Origin: an uncultured Faecalibacterium sp.
GTDB taxonomy: Bacteria > Bacillota > Clostridia > Oscillospirales > Ruminococcaceae
Direction: 5' to 3'
Assembly (NCBI GenBank): GCA_934540955.1
Contig: CAKTCY010000072.1
Location: 1 to 8,960, forward strand
DNA length: 8,960 bases
This document shows, one piece after another, positions 1-5,518 of this stretch (within the stretch, counting starts at the first letter, position 1; every line of letters starts with the position of its first letter). A program made the translations under genes and the position numbers. Under the pieces are notes generated by a model, which did no database searches, was not told where the DNA came from, and saw only the letters and a program-made list of their open reading frames with translations.

Positions 1-444
1 CGCGGCATCTCGGTCATCTACATCACCCACGACCTTGGCGTTGTGGCAAAGGTGGCAGATTATGTGGACGTGATGTACGCCGGCAAGATCGTGGAGACCG
101 GCACCATCGACGAGATTTTCTACGACCCCAAGCACCCCTACACATGGGGTCTGCTGTCGGCTATGCCCGACCTTGACACCGCCGACGACCGTCTGTATAC
201 CATTCCCGGCTCGCCGCCGAACCTGCTGCACGAGAAGCCCGGCGATGCCTTTGCGCCCCGCAACCGCTTTGCGCTGAACATCGACGACGAGATCGACCCG
301 CCCATGTTCAAGATCAGCGATACCCACTATGCGGCAACATGGCTGCTGGACCCCCGCGCCCCCAAGGTGGAGCTGCCGCCGGAGCTCAAGGAGCGCATTG
401 CCCGCATGAAAGCAGAAGCAAAAAAGATCGAGGAGGCGGAATAA
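1..444 (+). CDS. oppD: Oligopeptide/dipeptide ABC transporter ATP-binding protein, OppD/DppD type (5' partial)
   Basis: Only the C-terminal 147 residues are in the window; the reading frame is open from base 1, and about half of a usual ~330-residue OppD is missing. The visible part starts just before the H-loop (ITHDLGVV, with the switch histidine at visible residue 10) and continues into the oligopeptide-transporter C-terminal extension ([12 protein letters not shown] at about 45-56, then IPGSPPNLL). The cysteines that often follow in this extension are replaced (PGDAFAPRN), a variant I remember from clostridial homologues. It would be one of two cytoplasmic ATPases powering an Opp/Dpp permease for peptide import. 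Its TAA stop is directly followed by the ATG of oppF, so the two are co-transcribed and probably translationally coupled. The exact substrate cannot be read from the sequence. Confidence 0.93.
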   Translation, partial: RGISVIYITHDLGVVAKVADYVDVMYAGKIVETGTIDEIFYDPKHPYTWGLLSAMPDLDTADDRLYTIPGSPPNLLHEKPGDAFAPRNRFALNIDDEIDPPMFKISDTHYAATWLLDPRAPKVELPPELKERIARMKAEAKKIEEAE

Positions 445-1377
445 ATGGCAGCACAGAGCACGACCCCGCTGCTGAAGGTCGAAGGGCTGAAGCAGTATTT
501 CCGCGTCAACAAGAATTTTACGGTCAAGGCGGTGGACGATGTCAGCTTTGAGATCTACCCCGGCGAGACCTACGGTCTGGTGGGCGAGTCCGGCTCGGGC
601 AAATCCACCATCGGCCGCAGCATCATCCGCCTGTACGACCCCACTGCGGGCAAGCTCACCTTTGACGGGCAGGATATCAGCGGCCGTCTGACCCATGCGC
701 AGAACAATACCCTGCGCACCCAGATGCAGATGATCTTTCAGGACCCCATGGCGTCCCTGAACCCCCGCAAGAAGGTGGAGGACATCATCGGCGAGGGGCT
801 GGATATCCACCATATGTACAAAACGCAGGCAGAGCGCCGCGAAAAGGTGGAAAAGATCCTTGCCAAGGTCGGCCTTGCCCCGGAGCACGCCGAGCGCTAC
901 CCCCACCAGTTCTCCGGCGGTCAGCGCCAGCGCGTGGGCATCGCCCGCGCCCTCATCATGAACCCCAAGCTCATCATCGCGGACGAGTGCATCTCGGCAC
1001 TGGATGTGTCCATTCAGGCGCAGGTGGTCAACCTGATGAAGGATATCCAGCAGGAGACCGGCACGGCGTATCTGTTCATCGCCCACGACCTGTCCATGGT
1101 CAAGTACATCTCCGACCGCATCGGTGTGCTGCATCTGGGGCATCTGCTGGAGACCGGCACCACCGAGGAGATCTTCGAGCACCCCATCCACCCCTACACC
1201 CGGAGCCTGCTGTCGGCCATCCCGCTGCCGAACCCGGTGGTGGAAAAGCGCCGCGTGGCTGAGACTTACGACTATGCTACCTCCGGCATCGACTATTCCA
1301 AGGGCACCAGCCACCATGTGGAGGGCAGCCACTACGTCAAGTGCACGGACGAAGAATTTGCCAAGTGGTGTAAATAA
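445..1377 (+). CDS. oppF: Oligopeptide/dipeptide ABC transporter ATP-binding protein, OppF/DppF type
   Basis: Complete 310-residue ATPase of normal family length. Walker A is GESGSGKST (47-55), the Q-loop region is MIFQDPMASLNP, the ABC signature is FSGGQRQ (156-162), Walker B ends in LIIADE (D180, E181) and the H-loop is FIAHDLS (H214). The C-terminal oligopeptide-transporter extension follows (HPIHPYTRSLLSAIP). C182 replaces the proline usual after the catalytic glutamate, which I believe is common in Clostridia. The start is fixed by the GAGGAGGCGG ribosome binding site inside the end of oppD and by the ATG touching the oppD stop. It pairs with OppD as a nucleotide-binding heterodimer at the inner face of the membrane. 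It is the last gene of its operon; a hairpin with a T-rich tail lies about 77 bases downstream. Confidence 0.95.
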   Translation: MAAQSTTPLLKVEGLKQYFRVNKNFTVKAVDDVSFEIYPGETYGLVGESGSGKSTIGRSIIRLYDPTAGKLTFDGQDISGRLTHAQNNTLRTQMQMIFQDPMASLNPRKKVEDIIGEGLDIHHMYKTQAERREKVEKILAKVGLAPEHAERYPHQFSGGQRQRVGIARALIMNPKLIIADECISALDVSIQAQVVNLMKDIQQETGTAYLFIAHDLSMVKYISDRIGVLHLGHLLETGTTEEIFEHPIHPYTRSLLSAIPLPNPVVEKRRVAETYDYATSGIDYSKGTSHHVEGSHYVKCTDEEFAKWCK

Positions 1378-1446
1378 GACCGGATAAAAGACGAGTATTG
1401 CAGACGGCCTTTTATAGTGCCGCCGTGCAGTGCACCGCCAAGGAAC

Positions 1447-1637
1447 AAAAGAATGCCCGCTCACCTGTGGAGCTGAATCTCCACGGTGGGCGGGCATTTT
1501 GCGTTTTTGTTCGATTCGAGGAAATCTATTCGGCTTGTGGCTTTCGCTTAACCCACGGTTTGGCTCCACAACAGGCTGATGCCGAACCAGTCTATTGCTT
1601 CAATGCCACCGATAGCTGGTCAACGCCACTATCCTCT
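1447..1637 (-). ncRNA. Putative ~190-nt structured small RNA, copy A
   Basis: This is the transcribed part of the left direct repeat, read on the minus strand. A promoter (TTGTAA, 16 bases, TATAAT) lies just upstream and a GC-rich hairpin with a T-rich tail ends it. No open frame is shared with copy B at 3620-3809: the possible ORF of copy B is stopped here after two codons. Potential stems are kept in both copies: TTCGGC/GCCGAA (1529-1534 with 1581-1586), GGTT/AGCC (minus sense, 1539-1553) and GATTT/GAATC (1513-1526). In the last two, a G-U pair here replaces a Watson-Crick pair in copy B, as expected when RNA structure is selected. The family is unknown to me; it lacks an obvious 5'-3' closing stem of the 6S RNA kind. 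Confidence 0.55.
1454..1500. terminator. Bidirectional intrinsic terminator (oppF on plus, small RNA copy A on minus)
   Basis: The arms TGCCCGC-t-CACC-t-GTGGAG and CTCCAC-GGTG-g-GCGGGCA form a stem of about 17 pairs with a 6-base loop (CTGAAT). The plus strand continues ATTTTGCGTTTTT and the minus strand ATTCTTTTG, so it can stop transcription from either side. It is part of the direct repeat. Confidence 0.75.
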
Positions 1638-1643
1638 AAAGGT

Positions 1644-1671
1644 ATTATATACTATTCGTGCAGCATTACAA
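1644..1671 (-). promoter_or_regulatory. Promoter of small RNA copy A
   Basis: Minus strand: -35 TTGTAA (1671-1666), 16-base spacer, -10 TATAAT (1649-1644). The same boxes with the same spacing occur in copy B, while the spacer bases differ widely, so the conserved parts are those a promoter needs. Confidence 0.6.
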
Positions 1672-1686
1672 GATGAAAAACATTTT

Positions 1687-1729
1687 CAAATTATCATAAT
1701 TCAAATTATGATAATTTGGATTATATTAT
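1687..1729. repeat. AT-rich palindrome at the 3' end of the ATPase gene
   Basis: CAAATTATCATAATT (1687-1701) and AATTATGATAATTTG (1704-1718) are perfect inverted 15-base arms around CA. Positions 1704-1729 also match 3174-3199 at 24 of 26 bases, so the same sequence brackets both ends of the ATPase gene. The repeat runs into the gene's stop codon. The stem has no clear T-run on the minus strand, so a terminator role is only possible. Confidence 0.85.
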
Positions 1730-3144
1730 TTCTTGTAAACTGCATCTTCCTGAATCAGAATCAGGTTGGAATTCTCCGCTGCCATCTCCACCAGTCGATC
1801 GGTAAAGCCGCTCTTGGAGAACAGCCCGTACACAATTTTGTAGCCCTTAAAGGCCGCTGTAAGTTCTTTGGACTGCCCCTTTTCCTGCAAGGCAGAGTAG
1901 ACCGCCACATCCACAGGTTTCGCATGGTACTTGCACTCGCCAAGGAACAGCCGCTTGTGCTGATTGTCCACCGCAGCAACGTCGATCTCCGTGTCTCCCT
2001 CGTTGTCGTTGCGCCAGTAAGAGCCAATGCGTGAGGGTGCAAAGTCGATTTGACCCTTGCGGCACAGCTCCGCAAAGATGTTCCGACAGATGCTCTCGTA
2101 AGCGAAAGCCACAAATTTTTGCTTGAAGTCTTTGCCCATCTCATCCAGCACGATCTGCTGATTATCCAGTTCCAGCTCCCCCTTGAACGGGTACACATAG
2201 CGGAACCAGAAACGGATGAAGTTGTCCGAAACATAATACAGGCTCTTTCGGGAGCGCTCCGGGTTCTTTTCTGTGATGGGGACATTTTTGGTGACAAAGC
2301 CAAGGTCGATCAGTGTTTTCAGGTACGGCGTAATCGCTGATGTGTTCTGTTCCATCGTCATGCCGATCTTGCTCAGCTTATGGTTGCCGTCCGAGATTGC
2401 TTTCAGAACGGAGAAATAGTTGATGGGCGTTTGCACTTCTTCGTTAAGCAGGAAATCGGGTTCTTCATACAGAAAACCATTTTTGGACAACACAACACGC
2501 CGAATCTGCTCTACCAGCGGTTCATCCGTCTGGAAAAACTCCATATATTTCGGTACGCCGCCTGTAATGGCATACTGATCCACTGCCTGCTCAAATGACA
2601 GGTTCTGCGCCGCATACACATCCGTAAATTGCAGCGGCATCAGCCGAATCTGCGCCGTTCTGCGGCCATAAAGTGGGCTGTCGTAGGCCAGAGCGTGTTT
2701 TTTCATCATGCTGATCAGGGAGCCGCAGAGAATCAGCATCACGTTATGGTCTTTCAGCACTTCATCCCATGCGTTTTGCAGGATGGACGGAAAATCCGGG
2801 TTCGTCTTGACCAGATACGGAAATTCATCAATGACAAGCACCTTTTTCTCGTCCGGGTGGTCATCTGCTACCACTTGGAATAAATCCAGCCAGTCGGTGA
2901 ATGTGACCTTACTGAGCATGGGATTCTTTGTGGTACGGGAAAGCACTCCGGCAAACCGCTTCATACTCTGGGCTTCACTTTCTGTGGTTGTCAGAAAGTA
3001 GAACGCACGTTTATCTTTGATAAACTCTTTGATCAGCGTTGTTTTTCCAACGCGCCGCCTGCCGTAAATCACCACAAAGCCGCTGCCGCGCTCTAATTCT
3101 GCATTCAGCGTTGCCAGTTCGGATGTTCTGCCGATGAAGTCCAT
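1726..3144 (-). CDS. Archaeal-type AAA ATPase with winged helix and DUF234/PD-(D/E)xK-like C-terminal domain
   Basis: A 472-residue cytoplasmic ATPase that resembles COG1672 (ATPase_2 plus DUF234, by memory). It opens with FIGRTSELATL, then Walker A GRRRVGKT (28-35), Walker B VLVIDEF (D106, E107), a sensor-1-like LILCGS (137-142) and LYGRRT (158-163), all typical of this family. Residues about 242-290 look like a winged helix. The C-terminus holds EIDV (D388) and GECKY (E403, K405), spaced as in PD-(D/E)xK nucleases. I chose the ATG at 3144 because AGAGGTG lies 7 bases before it; a GTG at 3153 would sit inside that site. Base composition is visibly AT-richer than the opp and pst genes, suggesting transfer. 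A promoter and a palindrome precede it, and it is transcribed alone. Function is unproven: nuclease, DNA-binding regulator or selfish element are all open. Confidence 0.85.
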   Translation of the reverse strand: MDFIGRTSELATLNAELERGSGFVVIYGRRRVGKTTLIKEFIKDKRAFYFLTTTESEAQSMKRFAGVLSRTTKNPMLSKVTFTDWLDLFQVVADDHPDEKKVLVIDEFPYLVKTNPDFPSILQNAWDEVLKDHNVMLILCGSLISMMKKHALAYDSPLYGRRTAQIRLMPLQFTDVYAAQNLSFEQAVDQYAITGGVPKYMEFFQTDEPLVEQIRRVVLSKNGFLYEEPDFLLNEEVQTPINYFSVLKAISDGNHKLSKIGMTMEQNTSAITPYLKTLIDLGFVTKNVPITEKNPERSRKSLYYVSDNFIRFWFRYVYPFKGELELDNQQIVLDEMGKDFKQKFVAFAYESICRNIFAELCRKGQIDFAPSRIGSYWRNDNEGDTEIDVAAVDNQHKRLFLGECKYHAKPVDVAVYSALQEKGQSKELTAAFKGYKIVYGLFSKSGFTDRLVEMAAENSNLILIQEDAVYKK

Positions 3145-3162
3145 GTCATTCACCTCTCGCTT

Positions 3163-3197
3163 AATATAATTTGAATTATGATAATTTCAATTATATT
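3163..3197. promoter_or_regulatory. 35-bp palindromic operator candidate in the ATPase gene leader
   Basis: The arms AATATAATT-tg-AATTAT and ATAATT-tc-AATTATATT are symmetric around the G at 3180, with mismatches only in the two-base spacers. On the minus strand it begins inside the -10 box (3200-3195) and ends about 10 bases before the ribosome binding site, so a bound protein would block transcription. It nearly repeats the palindrome at 1687-1729. The winged helix of the ATPase itself is a plausible ligand; that is inference. Confidence 0.65.
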
Positions 3198-3223
3198 ATA
3201 GCTGTTCGGCGCAAGACCGTCAA
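3195..3223 (-). promoter_or_regulatory. Promoter of the ATPase gene
   Basis: Minus strand: -35 TTGACG (3223-3218), 17-base spacer, -10 TATAAT (3200-3195). This is close to the sigma70 consensus and lies about 50 bases before the start codon. It points away from the plus-strand promoter at 3297, making the 3223-3297 stretch a divergent promoter region. That stretch contains an inverted repeat, CATTGAA (3234-3240) with TTCAATG (3250-3256), which could be a further binding site. Confidence 0.75.
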
Positions 3224-3296
3224 TAGGACGAACCATTGAATTTTCAACATTCAATGTGTGCACTGTAGAAAACGCAGGGCTTTTTCTGTTTGCAGA

Positions 3297-3325
3297 TTGA
3301 ACCGATCCCGAAGAAACGGTATAAT
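3297..3325 (+). promoter_or_regulatory. Promoter of the 3332-3593 non-coding transcript
   Basis: -35 TTGAAC (3297-3302), 17-base spacer, perfect -10 TATAAT (3320-3325). No start codon with a ribosome binding site and a sizeable ORF follows before the terminator at 3554. Confidence 0.7.
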
Positions 3326-3438
3326 GATAACAACGTAAATAATTGTATGGGGCATTGCTATTGAGGTGTAAATTGAATATAATCTTGAATGGAAAGCGGA
3401 TGTCACTCCGCTGGTGTGGCTGACACCTAAAATCCGAT

Positions 3439-3535
3439 CTGATGCAAGACGTAAGGGCTTGAGGCTGGCGAGCAGCGATAAAACCCGAAAGCGATGCAGG
3501 ACATAGGAGCCTGAGGTTGGCGGACAACGATAAAA
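3439..3535 (+). repeat. Two tandem ~45-base units inside the non-coding RNA
   Basis: Units 3439-3483 and 3491-3535, offset by 52 bases, agree at 34 of 45 positions. Both contain GATGCA, GAGG, TGGCG and end CGATAAAA. Ten of the eleven changes are transitions. A third truncated unit may begin at AAAATC before 3540. Confidence 0.75.
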
Positions 3536-3553
3536 TCAGTCGCAAGGGACATC

Positions 3554-3593
3554 GGACAGCACTACGGTGTTGTAGGTGTCCATTTTATTTTGT
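3554..3593 (+). terminator. Intrinsic terminator of the non-coding RNA
   Basis: GGACA-gca-CTAC (3554-3565) pairs with GTAG-g-TGTCC (3572-3581) around the loop GGTGTT, followed by ATTTTATTTTG. Confidence 0.7.
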
Positions 3594-3619
3594 TGCTGTC
3601 CAGTTCTCCGCTGAATAAC

Positions 3620-3809
3620 CAAAAATACCCGCCCACCTCTGGAGTTGAATCTCCACGGTGAGCGGGCATTTTGCGTTTTCGTTCGATTCGAGTGAATCTA
3701 TTCGGCTTGTGGTTATCGCTGAACCCATGGTTTGGCTCCGCAACAGGCTGATGCCGAACCAGTCTACTGCTTCAACGCCACCGATAACTGGTCAACGCCG
3801 CTATTCTCT
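3620..3809 (-). ncRNA. Putative ~190-nt structured small RNA, copy B
   Basis: Paralogue of the RNA at 1447-1637, with promoter, body and terminator all within the repeat. Potential stems on the minus strand: ACCAGT/ACTGGT (3787-3792 with 3758-3763), TTCGGC/GCCGAA (3753-3758 with 3701-3706) enclosing GGTT/AACC (3722-3725 with 3711-3714), then GATTC/GAATC (3694-3698 with 3685-3689), then the terminator. The first two helices share one base, so their ends compete slightly. An ATG frame starting near 3729 exists but is not kept in copy A and lacks a ribosome binding site. It lies downstream of tRNA-Lys on the same strand, separated by that gene's terminator. Confidence 0.55.
3628..3666. terminator. 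Terminator of small RNA copy B
   Basis: CCCGC-c-CACC-tc-TGGAG (3628-3644) pairs with CTCCA-c-GGTG-a-GCGGG (3651-3666) around TTGAAT. The minus strand continues TATTTTTGG; the plus strand continues CATTTTGCGTTTTC, so it may act in both directions. Confidence 0.7.
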
Positions 3810-3815
3810 AAAAGT

Positions 3816-3843
3816 ATTATACACCGCTGATGTGGCATTGCAA
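3816..3843 (-). promoter_or_regulatory. Promoter of small RNA copy B
   Basis: Minus strand: -35 TTGCAA (3843-3838), 16-base spacer, -10 TATAAT (3821-3816). Box positions and spacing equal those of copy A although the spacer bases differ. Confidence 0.6.
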
Positions 3844-3910
3844 GGAAAAACACGGCTTTCCCGCCGGTGTGCAAAAAGTGTGCAAAAGTGTGCAGAGCCC
3901 CAGAAAAAGG

Positions 3911-3950
3911 AAAATCCCACGAGGAATCTTACGATTCTTCGTGGGATTTT
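3911..3950 (-). terminator. Terminator of tRNA-Lys
   Basis: AAAATCCCACGA (3911-3922) and GAATC (3924-3928) pair with GATTC (3933-3937) and TCGTGGGATTTT (3939-3950) around TTAC; 3923 and 3938 can form a G-T wobble. On the minus strand the stem itself ends in AAAA/TTTT and starts on the last base of the encoded CCA. Confidence 0.8.
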
Positions 3951-4025
3951 GGTGCGCTCGAGGGAACTCGAATCCCTGGCCCTCTGATTAAAAGTCAGAT
4001 GCTCTACCGGCTGAGCTACGAGCGC
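3950..4025 (-). tRNA. tRNA-Lys(UUU), CCA encoded
   Basis: A complete 76-base cloverleaf on the minus strand. The acceptor stem is GCGCTCG/CGAGCGC. The D-arm begins TAGCTCAGCCGG and the anticodon loop is CTTTTAA with anticodon TTT (plus positions 3990-3992), which reads AAA/AAG lysine codons. The T-arm has AGGGATTCGAGTTCCCT with the universal TTCGA core, followed by discriminator A and genomically encoded CCA. Confidence 0.96.
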
Positions 4026-4056
4026 ATATTCCGCAGCAAAACAATACTGCCGAATA

Positions 4057-4085
4057 ATATTACCACAATCGGCCGCAAAAAGCAA
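4057..4085 (-). promoter_or_regulatory. Promoter of tRNA-Lys
   Basis: Minus strand: TTGCTT (4085-4080), 17-base spacer, TAATAT (4062-4057). This would start the transcript about 25 bases before the tRNA. Both boxes deviate from consensus, so this is a moderate call. Confidence 0.4.
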
Positions 4086-4153
4086 GAGTGACGCTGAAAA
4101 AAGCGGAAATTCCCGCGTAAACGCCCGGAATTGCGGCGGGAGGCTCTTTCCGG

Positions 4154-4210
4154 CGCACAGCGCCCGGCGGCAGCCGGTGCGCGCTGCCGGTGGCCGGGTG
4201 CGCCTGTGCG
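4154..4210. repeat. Long GC-rich imperfect hairpin in a gene-free stretch (4026-4414)
   Basis: Nested arms: CGCACAG (4154-4160) with CTGTGCG (4204-4210), GCCCGGC (4162-4168) with GCCGGG around 4193-4198, and GGCAG (4169-4173) with CTGCC (4184-4188). No coding frame here has a ribosome binding site or recognisable protein. The rest of 4026-4414 holds the two promoters listed and nothing else I can identify. It may be a remnant of an intergenic palindromic element like those in the pst operon. Confidence 0.5.
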
Positions 4211-4351
4211 GCGCTTGCCGCTGGCAGGGCTTTGCCCACCCCCAAAACGGCGTGTGCCCGGCGGGCAAAAAAGCGGCGCAGAGCGGCAGTGCCCCGTGGT
4301 GGTACCATTATTATAAGGAACGATAAAATGGTGAAACCTAAGTTTCGATAG

Positions 4352-4379
4352 TTGACAATGTGGTAAAATGTGGTACTCT
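4352..4379 (+). promoter_or_regulatory. Promoter of the twin-arginine lipoprotein pair
   Basis: Perfect -35 TTGACA (4352-4357), 16-base spacer, -10 TACTCT (4374-4379) with an extended TGG before it. It lies about 35 bases before the start at 4415. Confidence 0.5.
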
Positions 4380-4414
4380 TAGGGTACAAAAAGCTTTTGA
4401 GGAGGGCTTGTATT

Positions 4415-4948
4415 ATGGCTATGAAAATGGATCGTCGTGCGTTTTTAAAGGCTTCTGCTGCAATGGCAGTGGCGGTATCCATGACCGGACTGCTGGGTGG
4501 CTGCAGTGATGGTGATGCACTGGCTCCCAATGAGGTTCGGGTAGGGCAGTACCGGATCAGCATCAATGATCTGAACATCGCTTATGGCGGCTCGGAGTTG
4601 GAAGGTCTGAAAAAAAACTTGAAGGCCAAGGTCACGCTGAAGTTTGAAGGCGGTCCAAAAGAGTTCCAGAGTACGGATTATGCGGGAATGTTCAAGGGCA
4701 GTATAAACGGTGAAGAGCTGGAGACTGTGGCACCAGTGGGTCAGCTGATTTCTTCTAACATTCTGTGGGGCACACTGTTTGGAAGAACCACAGTGGATCT
4801 GGAAATGGAATTCAAAACGGATGAGGCGGTGGCAGCATACAGAAGCGGCACACCGGTCGTGCTGACCATCAAGATCTCCGGAGTTACTGCAACGATGTAT
4901 CTGGTAAAGCAGAACGGCAAGTATGTTGCGCTACGGGAGCTCGCCTGA
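4415..4948 (+). CDS. Small lipoprotein with twin-arginine signal peptide, function unknown
   Basis: A 177-residue protein. I chose the ATG at 4415 because GAGGAGGG (4399-4406) precedes it by 8 bases; the longer frame from 4370 begins with a GTG inside the promoter. The N-terminus has a twin-arginine motif DRRAFLK (6-12), a hydrophobic stretch and a lipobox-like LGGC ending at C30, so it should be exported folded and anchored by lipid at the outer face of the membrane. The mature part has short alternating polar/hydrophobic stretches that suggest a beta-rich domain, with no catalytic motif I recognise and no cysteine after C30. It is followed 39 bases later by another small lipoprotein, probably one operon. 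I do not recognise the family; a cell-surface accessory or binding role is only a guess. Confidence 0.8.
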   Translation: MAMKMDRRAFLKASAAMAVAVSMTGLLGGCSDGDALAPNEVRVGQYRISINDLNIAYGGSELEGLKKNLKAKVTLKFEGGPKEFQSTDYAGMFKGSINGEELETVAPVGQLISSNILWGTLFGRTTVDLEMEFKTDEAVAAYRSGTPVVLTIKISGVTATMYLVKQNGKYVALRELA

Positions 4949-4987
4949 CCGGCTATGATGAAATAGAAGCACAGGAGGTGCATCGCT

Positions 4988-5503
4988 ATGATCGACCGCA
5001 GAACATTTCTCAAGCTCAGCGCCGGGGCACTGGTGCTGACCGCCGCAGGGGCTTTGACCGGCTGCGGGACGACCATGGACCTGAACCACCCCAATCAGGA
5101 GGTGGAGGGCGTGATGTTCCTGTGCGATGTCCTTAGCGAAACGGACTTTTCCGGCGGCGGGGGCAGGCAGGTTCAATATAAGCCTTACTTTGCCATCTGG
5201 AACCGGAGCGGGGAGGATGTTTCTATTCCCAAGAAGGACATCACCGGCATCTTTACCGAAAACGGCTGCAAGCCGGAGAAGATGGTGTTCATCCCCAACT
5301 CTCTGAAGGTCGGTGCAAAGCAATATCAGGAGTTCAACCGAAATACCTTTGGTCTGGAAACCGAGAACAACATCTCGCCGTCCCATGAAAACACTACGCT
5401 GCCGTCCCGTCAAAACGGCACTTACGAGGTGCGCATCAAGTATAAGGGCAAGATCATCGTATTCTTCTACGATGGCAAGACCACGACCAGCAGCGTAGAG
5501 TAA
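4988..5503 (+). CDS. Small lipoprotein with twin-arginine signal peptide, function unknown (second gene of pair)
   Basis: A 171-residue protein starting at an ATG with a near-perfect AGGAGGTG 7 bases upstream. The signal has DRRTFLK (3-9), a hydrophobic segment and lipobox LTGC ending at C26, so export by Tat and lipid anchoring are predicted. The mature part (VEGVMFLCDVLSE, then YFAIWNRSGEDVSI and YEVRIKYKGKIIVFFYDG) looks like an all-beta, immunoglobulin-like extracellular domain of the kind seen in small Firmicutes lipoproteins; this is a pattern impression, not a family match. It shares the signal design of its upstream neighbour but no clear similarity in the mature part. A strong terminator follows 15 bases after the stop, ending the operon. 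Confidence 0.8.
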   Translation: MIDRRTFLKLSAGALVLTAAGALTGCGTTMDLNHPNQEVEGVMFLCDVLSETDFSGGGGRQVQYKPYFAIWNRSGEDVSIPKKDITGIFTENGCKPEKMVFIPNSLKVGAKQYQEFNRNTFGLETENNISPSHENTTLPSRQNGTYEVRIKYKGKIIVFFYDGKTTTSSVE

Positions 5504-5518
5504 AACCCAATACACCCC

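Larger units (their letters stand above)
1447..1684. repeat. Long direct repeat, copy A (left border of the accessory island)
   Basis: Aligned by eye with 3621-3856 in the same orientation. About 89% identity holds over the first ~205 bases, almost all differences being transitions. Weaker similarity then continues over the promoter spacer to a shared CATTRCAAG...AAAAACA segment. It begins at the terminator hairpin and ends directly before the AT-rich palindrome at 1687. Confidence 0.85.
3332..3593 (+). ncRNA. Putative ~260-nt structured non-coding RNA of unknown family
   Basis: A near-consensus promoter precedes and an intrinsic terminator closes this gene-free interval. Inside are simple hairpins: AGCGGA/TCCGCT (3395-3400 with 3407-3412, loop TGTCAC), and GGTGT/ACACC (3413-3417 with 3423-3427). 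The latter competes with a longer-range pairing of AGGTGT (3364-3369) to ACACCT (3423-3428). Two tandem ~45-base units follow (3439-3483, 3491-3535) that differ only by transitions plus one transversion, and AGGCT (3462-3466) can pair with AGCCT (3508-3512) between them. It does not match any riboswitch core I can recall. The clostridial raiA motif is worth testing because its size is similar, but I could not confirm it. The length fits a stand-alone RNA rather than a leader, because no gene follows on this strand until 4415. Confidence 0.55.
3621..3856. repeat. Long direct repeat, copy B (right border of the accessory island)
   Basis: Same orientation as copy A at 1447-1684 and ~89% identical over the first ~205 bases. 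The two copies enclose the ATPase gene and the plus-strand RNA. Homologous recombination between them would delete about 2.2 kb and leave one copy of the repeat next to tRNA-Lys. Confidence 0.85.

Noticed and set aside
1398..2034. Plus-strand open frames across repeat copy A and the end of the ATPase gene
   Set aside because: They are not kept in repeat copy B, lack start signals, and overlap the ATPase gene in antisense.
1687..3199. The palindromes considered as simple transposon terminal repeats
   Set aside because: There is no DDE, tyrosine or serine recombinase gene between them and no target duplication next to them; the upstream copy also fits an operator. Mobility is kept only as a hypothesis.
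3447..3540. The tandem units considered as a short CRISPR array
   Set aside because: Only two diverged ~45-base units with a 7-base gap; no unique spacers of regular length and no cas genes.
3150..3545. A 131-residue minus-strand frame over the plus-strand RNA
   Set aside because: No ribosome binding site, its end runs into the ATPase start region, and the DNA is better explained by promoters, palindrome and structured RNA.
3620..3809. The repeated small RNA considered as 6S RNA or SRP RNA
   Set aside because: No long 5'-3' closing helix with a central bubble, and no SRP domain IV tetraloop motif that I can find.
3950..4025. tRNA-Lys considered as an integration site for the adjacent island
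   Set aside because: No duplicate of the tRNA 3' end and no integrase gene in the window; the island borders are the small RNA repeats instead.
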